NCBI GenBank assembly: GCA_008032935.1
Contig: CP032039.1
Coordinates: 1,426,001-1,490,000, forward strand
Reading direction: 5' to 3'
Origin: Helicobacter pylori
GTDB taxonomy: Bacteria; Campylobacterota; Campylobacteria; Campylobacterales; Helicobacteraceae
DNA: 64,000 nucleotides
Shown here: in pieces, positions 17,036 through 26,396 of the stretch
How positions within the stretch are numbered: the first letter of the stretch is position 1
Layout of the letters: every line of letters starts with the position of its first letter
The notes under the pieces: model-generated
What the model was told of the DNA's origin: nothing
Databases searched by the model: none
What the model saw: only the letters and a program-made list of their open reading frames with translations
Made by a program: the position numbers and the translations under genes

Positions 17036-17551
17036 ATGGATATTTTAAAAACTCTTCAAAAGCATTTGGGCGGTGTTGAAACAAGCGATTTTAAAACCAA
17101 TGCGATAGAAAAATCCCAGCAAATCGCTAAATTCAGTAGGGACATGAAAAATATAAACGAGAGCGTTGGAGCGTTACAAGTCTTGCAAATCGCTTGCAAA
17201 AAGCTTTTCAATAAGAGCATGGGTTTAGAAGATAAAGACGCTTTGCAAGCTTCTATCATCAAACAAGAATTGCGAGAAATTGTAGAAAATTGCCAGTTTT
17301 TAGCCTCCCCTTTGTTTGACACCCAGCTCAACATTGCCATTAACGATGAAGTTTTTTCCATGATTGTGGATAATCCTTTGAATTTATTGGAAAATGTGGG
17401 CGAGTTTCAAGCTTATTTGGAAGAAAAATTAAACGAAATTAAGGGATTATTAGGCTATTTGAGTGAAAGCCTTTCAAACCCTAAAGCCTTCATGCCAAGT
17501 TTTTCAAATAAAAGCCTTAAAGATTTGTTGAGCGATAACTTGAGGGCTTAA
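17036..17551 (+). CDS. FliS-interacting co-chaperone (HP1076-type)
   Basis: 171-residue, mostly helical protein matching HP1076, which binds the flagellin chaperone FliS and assists flagellin folding. Sequence shows no signal peptide or membrane helix, and long amphipathic helices (KSQQIAKFSRDMKNINES and similar) consistent with the reported helical bundle. A sigma-54 promoter lies directly upstream, as for middle flagellar genes. It converges on nixA with 3 bases between stop codons. Confidence 0.85.
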   Translation: MDILKTLQKHLGGVETSDFKTNAIEKSQQIAKFSRDMKNINESVGALQVLQIACKKLFNKSMGLEDKDALQASIIKQELREIVENCQFLASPLFDTQLNIAINDEVFSMIVDNPLNLLENVGEFQAYLEEKLNEIKGLLGYLSESLSNPKAFMPSFSNKSLKDLLSDNLRA

Positions 17552-17554
17552 AAT

Positions 17555-18550
17555 CTAGCCTTCTAGTTTAGAAAATTTGATTTTCCATAAGAAGAATGAG
17601 CCTAAAAACGCTATTACAAATAAGCCCACTAAATAATAGCCCAAGTCTGTAAATTCCAGGCTTTGTAGGGTGCTTAAAAGGCGGTTTTCAAATTTTAAAT
17701 GGAGTTTCTCGCTAACGACTTGAAAAAGCTCAATCAACCCGATAAAAAGCGCGATAAACACGCTCAAGGCTGTTATGGAGATGTTGTAGTAGATTTTTCT
17801 TAAAGGGGTTTTGAACGCCCAGTCATACGCCTTGAGCATGAACGCCCCATCTAATGTGTCAAACAAACTCATGCCAGCGGCAAAAAGAATGGGTAAAGAG
17901 AGCATGCCCACCACACTCACTTTAATCGCACTGCTAGAAAGGGCTAAAAGCGCGATTTCACTAGCGGTATCAAAGCCTAGCCCAAAAAGAAAACCCACAG
18001 GATAAATGTGCCACGACTTGGAGATGAAATTAAACAAGGGCTTAAAAAAGCGGTTGAGTAAGCCCCTACTCGTTAAAAGCCGTTCAATCTCTTCATTTTG
18101 TTGCTGGCTTAGGCTTTCATTAGAATGCGATTTTTTGAAGATTTTTAATAAATCTATTAAAATAATCGCATTCAATAGCCCTATAATGAGCAAAAAAAGC
18201 CCAGAAATTAAAGTCCCCACTACCCCCCCTATTTCTTCTAGCATCGGCGTATGCTCTTTAGCCCAAGCGATCGCAAACGCGCTGATGATGGTCATTAAAA
18301 TCACCACGCTTGAATGCCCCATAGAAAAGTAAAACCCCACACCATAGGCGTTTTTGCCTTGTTGGGTGAGCTTTCTAATGGTGTTGTCTATGCAAGCGAT
18401 GTGATCCGCATCAAACGCATGCTTTGCCCCTAGCATGTAGGCCATAGACGCCGCCGCATAAAACGAAGCGTTATTAGCCATAAAAAGTAACGCTAAACCC
18501 AATGCATGCAAGAACACAATCGCTAAAAAATAAGGAAACCACAATTTCAC
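17555..18550 (-). CDS. nixA: High-affinity nickel permease NixA
   Basis: Imports Ni2+ for urease and hydrogenase. The NiCoT signature HX4DH is present as HAFDADHIACIDN in the second helix, together with the GHSSVV segment and about eight hydrophobic helices. 331 aa is standard. The start is a GTG with AAAAAGG upstream; no ATG fits. In H. pylori nixA is repressed by NikR with nickel; a convincing operator could not be drawn by eye here. Confidence 0.96.
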   Translation of the reverse strand: MKLWFPYFLAIVFLHALGLALLFMANNASFYAAASMAYMLGAKHAFDADHIACIDNTIRKLTQQGKNAYGVGFYFSMGHSSVVILMTIISAFAIAWAKEHTPMLEEIGGVVGTLISGLFLLIIGLLNAIILIDLLKIFKKSHSNESLSQQQNEEIERLLTSRGLLNRFFKPLFNFISKSWHIYPVGFLFGLGFDTASEIALLALSSSAIKVSVVGMLSLPILFAAGMSLFDTLDGAFMLKAYDWAFKTPLRKIYYNISITALSVFIALFIGLIELFQVVSEKLHLKFENRLLSTLQSLEFTDLGYYLVGLFVIAFLGSFFLWKIKFSKLEG

Positions 18551-18569
18551 AGCACGCCTTTTTGTAAAA

Positions 18570-18575
18570 ATAATA
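18570..18575 (-). promoter_or_regulatory. Putative -10 box of nixA
   Basis: TATTAT on the minus strand, 20 bases upstream of the nixA GTG, within very AT-rich sequence. A start near 18563 would leave a leader of about 13 bases containing the AAGG ribosome binding site. Confidence 0.4.
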
Positions 18576-18674
18576 TTTTTTGAATGATTGTAATATATTT
18601 TGTTAAATTAGAAAATTTTAGGATTTGTTTTTTGATTATTTTCTGCAAATTGCCCTAAAAAATTTTTAACTAGA

Positions 18675-19244
18675 TTAGTTTTTCCCACCCAAAAATTTGA
18701 CCCATTCGTCTCTATCAATCAAAAGCACTTCGTTAGCTTGAGCCAATTTTTGAGCGGCTTGCGTGAAGTAGCTGTTGGTGATCACGCAAGCTTTTTCGCA
18801 AGCGTAGTAAGCTTTAGAAGAGACCACCTCTTGAATGGCTTTGGGCGAAACTTTATGCGAGTAGCGTTTGGCTTGAACCGCCCATTTGACGCCATCTTTT
18901 TCTACAATCAAATCCGCTCCATAATCGCCGCTTTTTTGAGTGATTGTAACTTCAAAACCCTTTGAAGTGAAAAAGATTTTAGAATATTCTTCAAATTCAA
19001 AGCCGTTCATGGCGTCTATTTTTTGCAAAATGCGTTTGAGTTGGCGCTCCTTATACGAAGAGATAACGCCTTGAAAAAGCACTAACATGGAAAAAACGCC
19101 AAGAAGCGCGAACAATTTTAAAAGCAAATCGTTAGCCGAGGTTACTAATTTCAATTCTAAGGCTTTTTCCAATAAAACATTCCATGCTAAATAAATCCCT
19201 ACCGAAAACAAAATGACAAAAATAAAGAATAAAACCTTTTTCAT
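18675..19244 (-). CDS. Membrane-anchored Mrr-like restriction endonuclease domain protein
   Basis: 189 aa with two N-terminal membrane helices (about residues 4-18 and 40-62), followed by a soluble domain of Mrr_cat type. The domain shows FEEYSKIFFTSKGFEV, then GDYGADLIVE and WAVQAKRYSH, giving the D...QxK pattern of the PD-(D/E)XK fold. Families of this type cleave or bind DNA; anchoring in the membrane is unusual for restriction and suggests a role at DNA entry or in repair. Function unproven. It ends upstream of nixA and is preceded by a lipoprotein gene 3 bases away. Confidence 0.75.
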   Translation of the reverse strand: MKKVLFFIFVILFSVGIYLAWNVLLEKALELKLVTSANDLLLKLFALLGVFSMLVLFQGVISSYKERQLKRILQKIDAMNGFEFEEYSKIFFTSKGFEVTITQKSGDYGADLIVEKDGVKWAVQAKRYSHKVSPKAIQEVVSSKAYYACEKACVITNSYFTQAAQKLAQANEVLLIDRDEWVKFLGGKN

Positions 19245-19247
19245 GCC

Positions 19248-19871
19248 TTAAAGCCACTCTGCATTTTCTATAGCGTTCAAACGCTTTTCTAAACCCTCCA
19301 TAAGAGAATAGTAAGCCTTATTAAGGGCCTTGATTAAAGCGTTATGATAGGATTTGTCTTCTTGGGAAAAAAGAGAGGGGTTATCGCCCAAACGATTAGC
19401 GTAATAAACAGGCACGCTGAAAGCAGTGGGGATTAAAAGGGTGTCAAACGGGCAAGTGGTTTGCGGGACGCATTCTAAAATCAAGCTCGCTTGAAGGTTT
19501 AAAAACTGCATGACAGATTTAGGGTCAGTGTTAGGCTCAATCGTCTTTTTAAGCCTTTCTTTAATGGCTTTTAAATCCTTAGGACTCTCTTCAAAAGAAA
19601 AAAAAACATTGCCTGAAATATTGAAAGTGAGAGTGCTTTTATCTTTTAAAAAATAAGCGATTTGCTGGGTGATCGCTTTTTTAAATTCTTTTTGGTAAAA
19701 GGGCGGCACAAAACGAGCGTTAAAAAAGATTTTAGGGGGGGTTAAAGTGGAAGCGGTTTTTAAAGCGCTGTTTTTGGGGTAATCTTTATATTTTAAGTGG
19801 AGCGTCGTTTTGTTGAAAAACTGACACCCTAGTAAAATAAAAACGACACCAACGCTTAAAACCCTTAGCAT
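19248..19871 (-). CDS. Conserved hypothetical lipoprotein
   Basis: 207 aa. The N-terminus MLRVLSVGVVFILLGC has a clear lipobox (LLGC, Cys16), so it should be acylated and exported. The mature part has no domain I recognise and contains a CVPQTTC pair that could form a disulphide. It overlaps the msbA 3' end by 7 bases, suggesting coupled expression and possibly an envelope role alongside the lipid flippase. Confidence 0.75.
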   Translation of the reverse strand: MLRVLSVGVVFILLGCQFFNKTTLHLKYKDYPKNSALKTASTLTPPKIFFNARFVPPFYQKEFKKAITQQIAYFLKDKSTLTFNISGNVFFSFEESPKDLKAIKERLKKTIEPNTDPKSVMQFLNLQASLILECVPQTTCPFDTLLIPTAFSVPVYYANRLGDNPSLFSQEDKSYHNALIKALNKAYYSLMEGLEKRLNAIENAEWL

Positions 19872-21520
19872 TCTACCAAACGCCCATGCTCTAATTTCAC
19901 ATGCTTGGTGGCTAATTTAAGCGTGCTTGGGTTGTGCGAGATGAGAATGATCAAGCGGTTTTGTTTCAATTCTAAAATGCTTTGTTTGACGCTCTCTTCT
20001 GTGTGATTGTCTAAAGCGGAAGTGGCTTCATCAAAGATTAAAACTTGAGCGTCTTTATACAAAGCTCTTGCAATGGCGATTCTTTGGCGTTGGCCACCAC
20101 TAAGATTAGCGCCAAATTCATCTAAAATGCTCTCTATCCCATGAGGCATTTTTTCCACAAAATCTAAGGCTTGAGCTTTTTTTAGGCATTCTTTGATTTT
20201 CACCTCATCAATTTCTAAACCATACGCCACATTTTCAGCCACGCTCCCGTTAAAAATAAACACCCTTTGAGTGACAACGCTAATCTTTTCTCTTAAGGAT
20301 TTTTGAGTGATGCTCTCTATTTTTTGATCATTGATGAAAATTTCGCCCTGGCTTGGCTCATAAAGGCGTAAAATCAGATTCACTAATGAGCTTTTACCGC
20401 TCCCGCTTTCGCCTTTTAAAGCGATGATTTCATTTTGTTGGAATTTCAAACTAATATCGCTTAAAACATAACGCTCTTGATTGTCTAGTGCATAAGCCAG
20501 CCATACTTTTTTAAACTCTATGGTGTGTATGGCGTTATTTAGCGTCAATTCCCCATCAACAATAACCGGCTCTCTTTCTAAAATCTCATGAATCCTGTCG
20601 CTAGCGACTAAGGCTTCTTGAAAATTAGAAACAATCCTAGTTAAGCGTTTGATCGGCGTATAGAGCATAAAAAGGGCCGTGATGAAAGAAAAAAACGCCC
20701 CCACGCTAATATGGCCCCTAATCACTTCATTCCCCCCTAAATAAATCACTAACGCTATAGCGATTGAGCCTAAAAACTCCATTAAAGGCGAAGAAATTTC
20801 AGCCACAGCGATGTTTTTGATACCGATTTTAAAAAACGCTTCATTTTCTTTCACAAAAGCCCTATGCTCTAATTTTTCGCCATTAGAGATTTTAATCGCT
20901 TCCACATTGTTAAAGACTTCGCTCAAACGAGCGGTGATTTTGGCGTTACTCTCTTGATGGGATTTAGCGAGTTTTTTAACCTTACGAATGATTTTACTGA
21001 TAGGAATAGCGGCTAGCGGCATGATGACTAGCCCCACTAGCGCTAATTTAGGGCTTTGATAGATCACCACCCCCACTAACCCAACAACCGTTAGCCCCTC
21101 TCTTATACTCTCTGAAAGATAATTGGACAAACTCGCTCTAATCAAACCTATGTCATTGGTGATCCTTGCGATCAATTCGCCCTTTTTAGTCCTGTTAAAA
21201 AAATCCATTTCCATTTTGAGAAGGCTTTCTAACATAGTATTGCGTATTTTTTTGACAATATCAAGCCCAATAAAGTTAGTGAAATAAGTGCCTAAATACA
21301 TGCCCCCACTCTTACCCAAATACGCCAAAATCACTAAAAAAGGCAGGATTTTGAGCATGTGAGTGTCTTTATTGATAAAAATTTCATCTAAAGTGGGCTT
21401 GACCAAATAAGTCCCCCAAGCCGTGCTTAAAGCCACCACTAAAGAAGAAAATAAAACCACTATAAAACTTTTATAATGCTCTTTAAGGTATTTAGAATAC
21501 CGCCTGAAAAAGAGTTTCAA
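19865..21520 (-). CDS. msbA: Lipid A flippase / ABC exporter MsbA
   Basis: Half-size ABC exporter that flips lipid A-core across the inner membrane. An N-terminal domain with six helices precedes the nucleotide-binding domain, which has Walker A GESGSGKSS, signature LSGGQRQRIAIARAL, Walker B VLIFDEATSALD and the H-loop LISHNPS. 551 residues. The start is a TTG with AAAGG eight bases upstream. MsbA is the position-based name; another lipid substrate cannot be excluded from sequence. Confidence 0.88.
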   Translation of the reverse strand: MKLFFRRYSKYLKEHYKSFIVVLFSSLVVALSTAWGTYLVKPTLDEIFINKDTHMLKILPFLVILAYLGKSGGMYLGTYFTNFIGLDIVKKIRNTMLESLLKMEMDFFNRTKKGELIARITNDIGLIRASLSNYLSESIREGLTVVGLVGVVIYQSPKLALVGLVIMPLAAIPISKIIRKVKKLAKSHQESNAKITARLSEVFNNVEAIKISNGEKLEHRAFVKENEAFFKIGIKNIAVAEISSPLMEFLGSIAIALVIYLGGNEVIRGHISVGAFFSFITALFMLYTPIKRLTRIVSNFQEALVASDRIHEILEREPVIVDGELTLNNAIHTIEFKKVWLAYALDNQERYVLSDISLKFQQNEIIALKGESGSGKSSLVNLILRLYEPSQGEIFINDQKIESITQKSLREKISVVTQRVFIFNGSVAENVAYGLEIDEVKIKECLKKAQALDFVEKMPHGIESILDEFGANLSGGQRQRIAIARALYKDAQVLIFDEATSALDNHTEESVKQSILELKQNRLIILISHNPSTLKLATKHVKLEHGRLVEC

Positions 21521-21551
21521 ATGCTTAACCTTTGGATTTGATTAAACTTGT

Positions 21552-21557
21552 ATTATA
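21552..21557 (-). promoter_or_regulatory. -10 box of msbA
   Basis: A consensus TATAAT on the minus strand lies 31 bases before the msbA TTG, in the 90-base gap after hofB. It predicts a leader of about 25 bases. No TG extension is present. Confidence 0.5.
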
Positions 21558-21610
21558 GTGTTTTTATTAAGGGATTTTTAACGCTTTAATAAACAGCTTA
21601 AAGCGATTGA

Positions 21611-23050
21611 TTAGAATTTAGCGCTAAGGGTTGTCATCAAATGGCTCCTGTCTGAATAAAGCACTTTAGAGCCGGGCGTGGGTCTGTAACTCCCCACCGT
21701 AAAGCCTGCATGCGTCATCACGCCAAAGTATTCTAATTTCACGCTCGCTGTCAAACTCTTACTGATTTTATAGCCCACATTAACAGCCGCGCTCGCTTCA
21801 TTGGCTAAAGCGCCGCTAGTCCAACGCCATAAAGTCCCCCACAGCCATTTTTTATGCACGCCCCCACCAAAAACCCAACCAGAGACGGCATCAGCGGTTA
21901 CCACATGGCTTAAAGCTTGCCCTATATCATAAACGCTATTGGTCCAAAAATCAATGCCTAAAGGGTTTCCTGTCGTGCCGATGTAAGCGTTTGCGTTTTT
22001 CCACACTTTATAAAACGCTCCCCCAAAATTAAATTCATTGTAATCAAATCGTTGCCTAATAAGCAAGCTTTGCCCGGCAGTGCCAGCTTTCACAGCGTAA
22101 CGATAAGTATCTCTTCTTAAGGGGGCATGGACAGGGAGCAAAATATAAGCCTTCGTTTCGGATCTAAAGCCCACGCCATTGAAATTAGGGTTACTATCAT
22201 AGCCTACAGCCACCCCAGGGCTATAATAAGTCCCGGGCGAAAATTGGAAAAAAGGGCTGATGCTAACCCCTTTTCTCTCATAAGTGTAGTTCACTAAATG
22301 GATACCATAATTTAGAGTGCGCCCGTTTTTAACCACGGTTCTTGGAGAGTAAAAATCATAAATCCACTCCCCATAAGCGAACGCCCTACCCCATGAGCTA
22401 AACCACCATAGTTTATGACTCCCATCATTTTTATCCTTGACTTTAGCGCTGATTTCAAAGCCTTGCGTGTAACCGCTCATATAAGGAGCATTGGATTGAT
22501 AACGCCCCCCTTTAGCCGCAAATATATCCTTATAGCGGTATTCTAAAAAAGCGTTATTCATCAAATAATTACGGCGGATTTTATTAGCCCTAGCGTTCCC
22601 GCACGCTATAGAATCAATCACCTTGCCATCAGAACCAAGCGCGCACTCATGGATACTCGTGCCATCAAGCAAAGCTCTTTTACCCCCTAAATAGCCATCC
22701 CAATAACCGATGTAGTTATAAATAACCGATCCACCTTGATTGAATTTCGTGCTATCATAAGCAATCCCTCCTAGCGTGCCACCGACTTTTCCCTCTAAAA
22801 CATGCCCTTGATCTTTAAGGCTTTTGGATAAAAAATCCGCATAGATATTGCCCTGACCTACAGCGGTTACAAAAGTCTCTGTAGGATAAATCCCCCTAGC
22901 TATATCAATCTTTTTTTTATTAAAGCCAACTTTAGAAAAGGACTCCGCTAAAACTTCAATTTTATAATCAAACGCTTGCAAAGAAGCGCTCAAACTTAAA
23001 ACATATAACCCGCAAAAAACTTGATTCTTTAAAGGCGCGCTATTTTTCAT
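21611..23050 (-). CDS. hofB: Hof-family outer membrane porin-like protein HofB
   Basis: 479-residue outer membrane protein. A signal peptide of about 26 residues (ending SLQA before FDYKIEV) precedes a long beta-rich region with many Tyr, Trp and Gly, and the chain ends LMTTLSAKF with a terminal Phe. The Hof families resemble OprD-type porins. The ATG at 23050 has AAAAGGA upstream and is preferred to a TTG seven codons earlier. Substrate unknown. Confidence 0.85.
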   Translation of the reverse strand: MKNSAPLKNQVFCGLYVLSLSASLQAFDYKIEVLAESFSKVGFNKKKIDIARGIYPTETFVTAVGQGNIYADFLSKSLKDQGHVLEGKVGGTLGGIAYDSTKFNQGGSVIYNYIGYWDGYLGGKRALLDGTSIHECALGSDGKVIDSIACGNARANKIRRNYLMNNAFLEYRYKDIFAAKGGRYQSNAPYMSGYTQGFEISAKVKDKNDGSHKLWWFSSWGRAFAYGEWIYDFYSPRTVVKNGRTLNYGIHLVNYTYERKGVSISPFFQFSPGTYYSPGVAVGYDSNPNFNGVGFRSETKAYILLPVHAPLRRDTYRYAVKAGTAGQSLLIRQRFDYNEFNFGGAFYKVWKNANAYIGTTGNPLGIDFWTNSVYDIGQALSHVVTADAVSGWVFGGGVHKKWLWGTLWRWTSGALANEASAAVNVGYKISKSLTASVKLEYFGVMTHAGFTVGSYRPTPGSKVLYSDRSHLMTTLSAKF

Positions 23051-23292
23051 TTTTTTCCTTTTAATAGCCAATACATCTTAAAGACTACAATTCTTAACTG
23101 ATCTAAAAACAAAGAAGCATAATCAAGCTATTTATTTACTTTTAATTAACCCAATTATTTTAGATTATAACGAAATTATTTTAGTTTCATCATAAAATGA
23201 GATGAAGTAAATCAAAATTTAATCAAAGTGGTGTTTTTGTGCCGTTTTACAACCAAACCCATTTTTTTAATATGAAAGTCCTTATATTGATT

Positions 23293-23320
23293 TTAAAAAA
23301 TGCTAAAAAGCATTTTTTAA
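23293..23320. terminator. Bidirectional hairpin terminator after pyrB
   Basis: A perfect 12-bp stem, TTAAAAAATGCT / AGCATTTTTTAA, with an AAAA loop, sits ten bases past the pyrB stop. Its T run on the minus strand suits termination of pyrB transcripts; the palindrome would also stop plus-strand readthrough. The remainder of the 279-base gap to hofB is AT-rich and holds the hofB leader. Confidence 0.75.
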
Positions 23321-23329
23321 GTTTGACAA

Positions 23330-24253
23330 TCAATCTAATAGCAAAAACTCCAACACCGCCATGCGCATTGCCACGCCATTTTTGACTTGCTCTAAGACTT
23401 TAGAACGCTTGTCTTCTAACACTGCGCTTTCTATATCAATATCCCTATGCACCGGGCCTGGGTGTAAAATAATGATCTCTTTATTTTTAGCGTGAGCGCT
23501 TAGGCGTTTTTGGGTGATGCAATAAGCGTTGCCGTAATCTTTCAAGCTCGCAAAAATGGGTGCGTTGTGCCGTTCGGTTTGGGTCCTCAAACTCATTAAG
23601 ATGTCAGCAAATTCTATCGCTTCTTCAATGTTGTGCGTCGTTTTTAAAGGAGTGGTAGGGAGCATGGAGCTTGGAGCGCACAGCATGATCTCAAGCCCTA
23701 GCCTTTGGAGCAATTTAATGTTGCTATTAGCTACTCTGGAATTTTTCACATCGCCTATGAAAGCGATTTTCTTCCCTTTTAGATTTTCTAAACCGCCAAA
23801 ATGCCGATAAAGGGTGAGCAAATCTAATAACGCTTGGGTAGGATGAGCGCTTGTGCCGCTTCCTGCGTTAATCAAGGGGCATTGTGAAAATTCGGCTAAT
23901 TTAAAAGGCGCGCTTGAAAAAGCATGCCGTGTGATGATAGCGTCAGGCTGCATGGCATGGATATTTTTGAAAGTGTCTATCAAAGTTTCACCCTTTGAAG
24001 CGGAGCTTGTTTGCATGTTTAATTTCACTATTTTTGCCCCCAACCTTAGGCTTGCGATTTCAAAACTAGACACCGTTCTGGTGGAATTTTCAAAAAATAA
24101 CGCCACGATGATTTTATTTTGCATTTTTTCTTTCGTTTCTAAAGATACGGCGTTAAAATCGTTCGCATAAACGCTCGCTTTGTTCAATAAAAGCTTGATT
24201 TCATCTAGGCTTAAATCGCTGGTTTGGAGCAAGTGTCGGCATTTTTTTGGCAT
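23330..24253 (-). CDS. pyrB: Aspartate carbamoyltransferase catalytic subunit (PyrB)
   Basis: Makes carbamoyl-aspartate, the committed step of pyrimidine synthesis. The carbamoyl-phosphate loop [12 protein letters not shown], the [11 protein letters not shown] motif and [13 protein letters not shown] are all present in the 307 residues. Start ATG has AAAAGGGGG about five bases upstream. It is divergent from the lipoprotein gene at 24320. No pyrI is nearby, so regulation by a PyrI subunit is not indicated here. Confidence 0.96.
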   Translation of the reverse strand: MPKKCRHLLQTSDLSLDEIKLLLNKASVYANDFNAVSLETKEKMQNKIIVALFFENSTRTVSSFEIASLRLGAKIVKLNMQTSSASKGETLIDTFKNIHAMQPDAIITRHAFSSAPFKLAEFSQCPLINAGSGTSAHPTQALLDLLTLYRHFGGLENLKGKKIAFIGDVKNSRVANSNIKLLQRLGLEIMLCAPSSMLPTTPLKTTHNIEEAIEFADILMSLRTQTERHNAPIFASLKDYGNAYCITQKRLSAHAKNKEIIILHPGPVHRDIDIESAVLEDKRSKVLEQVKNGVAMRMAVLEFLLLD

Positions 24254-24269
24254 AAAACCCCCTTTTAGT

Positions 24270-24275
24270 TATAAT
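24270..24275 (+). promoter_or_regulatory. -10 box upstream of the HP1085-type gene
   Basis: Consensus TATAAT in the 66-base divergent gap between pyrB and the lipoprotein gene. On the plus strand it predicts a start near 24282 and a 38-base leader. The complementary strand offers TATTAT at the same place, so the pyrB promoter may overlap it. Confidence 0.5.
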
Positions 24276-24319
24276 ATCGGTTTTATTTTAGCTAAAAATG
24301 GCATGGGTTTTAGCAAGGA

Positions 24320-24835
24320 ATGGGCTTGAAAAATCTCTCAACACTTCTGGTGTTTTTATTCTTTTGTTTGGGGTGTGTGAGCAATTTTAATGAAGACACC
24401 TACACGCTAGACTTAGTTTTAGAAAAAAAGATCCAAGCCAGCAGGAAAGGCGAAATCACCAAAGATAATGTGCCTATCATCACGGCTATCGCTACGCATT
24501 TAAACGATGTGGATAGCGGCACTTACTATGACCATGAGTATTTTTTAGTGGAGATTTTCACGCAAAATAACGACTGGATAGATGATGGCTATATTTCTTA
24601 TGAACTTTTTGGCACAAAACCTATAGGCTCAGAGCCTTTATGGGTGCGAGAAATCACAAAAGATGAATTCGATGGCATTTTAGAAACCACGAACCGGTGG
24701 AGCCGAGCTTTTTTGCTCGCTTTTAACAAATTGGATTATTTAGCGGTGCAAGAAGCCAAACTAGAGCTTGATGCCTATAGTTTAGGCAAGATTGTTTTTA
24801 ATTTCGCTTATCAAGTCCCCTTACCTCAATTTTAA
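24320..24835 (+). CDS. Putative lipoprotein upstream of tlyA
   Basis: 171 aa with an N-terminal hydrophobic stretch ending FFCLGC, a near-lipobox with the acylated Cys at about residue 19. The mature domain is acidic and contains WIDDGYISYELFG; no family is recognised. Its stop overlaps the tlyA ATG by one base, so it heads the run tlyA-ribF. Position matches HP1085 of 26695 (from memory). Confidence 0.7.
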   Translation: MGLKNLSTLLVFLFFCLGCVSNFNEDTYTLDLVLEKKIQASRKGEITKDNVPIITAIATHLNDVDSGTYYDHEYFLVEIFTQNNDWIDDGYISYELFGTKPIGSEPLWVREITKDEFDGILETTNRWSRAFLLAFNKLDYLAVQEAKLELDAYSLGKIVFNFAYQVPLPQF

Positions 24836-25542
24836 TGCGATTAGATTACGCCTTATTCAACCAGCATTTAGCAAATAGCAGAGAAAAAGCTAAAGCGTTG
24901 GTTTTAAAAAATCAGGTTTTAGTCAATAAGGTAGTCATCTCTAAACCCTCTTTTATCGTTGAAGAGGGTGATCAAATTGAATTAATCGCTACCAATCCAT
25001 TCGTTAGCAGGGCTGGGGAAAAATTAGGGGCTTTTTTAGAAGATCATTTTATAGATTTTAAAGAAAAGGTGGTTTTAGATGTGGGAGCGAGCAAGGGGGG
25101 CTTTAGTCAAGTGGCTCTTTTAAAAGGGGCCAAAAAGGTGCTTTGCGTGGATGTGGGGAAAATGCAATTAGATGAAAATTTAAGGAACGATACACGCATA
25201 GAATGTTACGAAGAATGCGATATTAGAGGGTTTAAAACGCCAGAAACAATTGATTTAGTGCTTTGTGATGTGAGCTTTATTTCTTTATATTGTATTTTAG
25301 AAGCGATTTTGCCTTTAAGCGATGAATTTTTGGCGCTTTTCAAACCGCAATTTGAAGTGGGTAGAAAAATAAAACGCAATAAAAAGGGGGTGGTAATGGA
25401 TAAAAAAGCCATTTTGAACGCTTTAGAAAACTTTAAAAACCATTTAAAAACAAAGGATTTTCAAATCTTAAAGATCCAAGAAAGCTTAGTGAAAGGGAAA
25501 AACGGGAATGTTGAATTTTTTATCCATTTCAAGCGAGCCTGA
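24835..25542 (+). CDS. tlyA: TlyA-family S4/FtsJ rRNA methyltransferase
   Basis: Annotated as a haemolysin in H. pylori, but the family consists of 2'-O-methyltransferases acting on rRNA. An S4 RNA-binding domain (MRLDYALFNQHLANSREKA) spans about residues 1-60, followed by a Rossmann domain with VVLDVGASKGGFSQVAL and LVLCDVSFISL. 235 aa. Starts at an ATG overlapping the previous stop and overlaps ribF by 35 bases in another frame. Confidence 0.9.
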   Translation: MRLDYALFNQHLANSREKAKALVLKNQVLVNKVVISKPSFIVEEGDQIELIATNPFVSRAGEKLGAFLEDHFIDFKEKVVLDVGASKGGFSQVALLKGAKKVLCVDVGKMQLDENLRNDTRIECYEECDIRGFKTPETIDLVLCDVSFISLYCILEAILPLSDEFLALFKPQFEVGRKIKRNKKGVVMDKKAILNALENFKNHLKTKDFQILKIQESLVKGKNGNVEFFIHFKRA

Positions 25543-26350
25543 GATTAAAAGCCTAGCTATCGGTAAATTTGATGGCTTGCATCTAGGGCATCAAGCCCTT
25601 TTTAAGGAATTAAAAGATCCCAAAGCCCTTTTAATCATAGAAAAAAAACATTACACTAAAGGCTATTTAACCCCCCTAAAATACCGCGCTAAACTCGTGG
25701 GCATGCCTTTATTTTTTGTGTATTTAGAAGAGATTTCACTCCTAAATGCTTTAGAATTTTTAGATCTTTTAAAAAAGAAATTCCCCAATTTAGAACGCCT
25801 AGTGGTGGGTTATGATTTCAGGTTTGGGCATGGGAGGCAAAATGACGCTTTATTTTTAAAAGAGCGTTTTGAAAAAACCATTATTGTGCCTGAAGTGAAG
25901 GTCCAAAACATTAGCGTGCATTCTAAGATGATCAAACTAGCCCTAAGTCATGGCGACTTGCTTTTAGCTAACAAGCTCTTAGGCAGGCCTTATGAAGTGT
26001 GCGGGAAAGTCATTAGCGATCAAGGCTTAGGGCATAAAGAATTAGCGCCTACTTTAAATATAACAACTAAAGATTTTATCCTCCCTGGTTTTGGGGTGTA
26101 TGCGAGTTTAGTGAAAATAAAAGATCAAATTTATCAAAAAAGCGTGAGTTTTATAGGCAATCGCTTAAGCACGGATCACAATTTCGCCATAGAATGCCAT
26201 GCAATTGACACTATCATAGAAAACCCGCCTAAAGAAATCGCTTTGCGTTGGGTTCAAAAAATACGAGACAACATGCGTTTTAATTCTTTAAAAGAGCTTA
26301 AAAATCAGATCCAACAAGACATCTTAATGGCCAAAGAGATTTTGAGATAA
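25508..26350 (+). CDS. ribF: Bifunctional riboflavin kinase / FAD synthetase (RibF)
   Basis: Phosphorylates riboflavin to FMN and adenylylates FMN to FAD. The N-terminal nucleotidyltransferase part has GKFDGLHLGHQALF, a variant of the usual GxFDG-xHxGH site. The C-terminal kinase domain has LGRPYEVCGKV, PTLNITT and GVYAS. 280 aa is short for the family but both domains are there. The start lies inside the tlyA 3' end; a later start would remove part of the nucleotidyltransferase strand. Confidence 0.88.
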   Translation: MLNFLSISSEPEIKSLAIGKFDGLHLGHQALFKELKDPKALLIIEKKHYTKGYLTPLKYRAKLVGMPLFFVYLEEISLLNALEFLDLLKKKFPNLERLVVGYDFRFGHGRQNDALFLKERFEKTIIVPEVKVQNISVHSKMIKLALSHGDLLLANKLLGRPYEVCGKVISDQGLGHKELAPTLNITTKDFILPGFGVYASLVKIKDQIYQKSVSFIGNRLSTDHNFAIECHAIDTIIENPPKEIALRWVQKIRDNMRFNSLKELKNQIQQDILMAKEILR

Positions 26351-26354
26351 TTTG

Positions 26355-26363
26355 TGTTAAAAT
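26355..26363 (+). promoter_or_regulatory. Extended -10 promoter of tkt
   Basis: TGT-TAAAAT directly after the ribF stop is a good extended -10 box. A start near 26370 gives a leader of about 27 bases with GGA before the ATG at 26397, so tkt and the genes after it need not depend on the upstream run. Confidence 0.5.
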
Positions 26364-26396
26364 GGCTCTCAAAAACCTTAAAAATGGAAAAATTTG

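Noticed and set aside
18551-18674. NikR operator upstream of nixA
   Set aside because: TATATTA and AATATTATT half-site-like sequences occur but the spacing does not fit the TATWATT-N11-AATWATA consensus, and the region is so AT-rich that matches are expected by chance.
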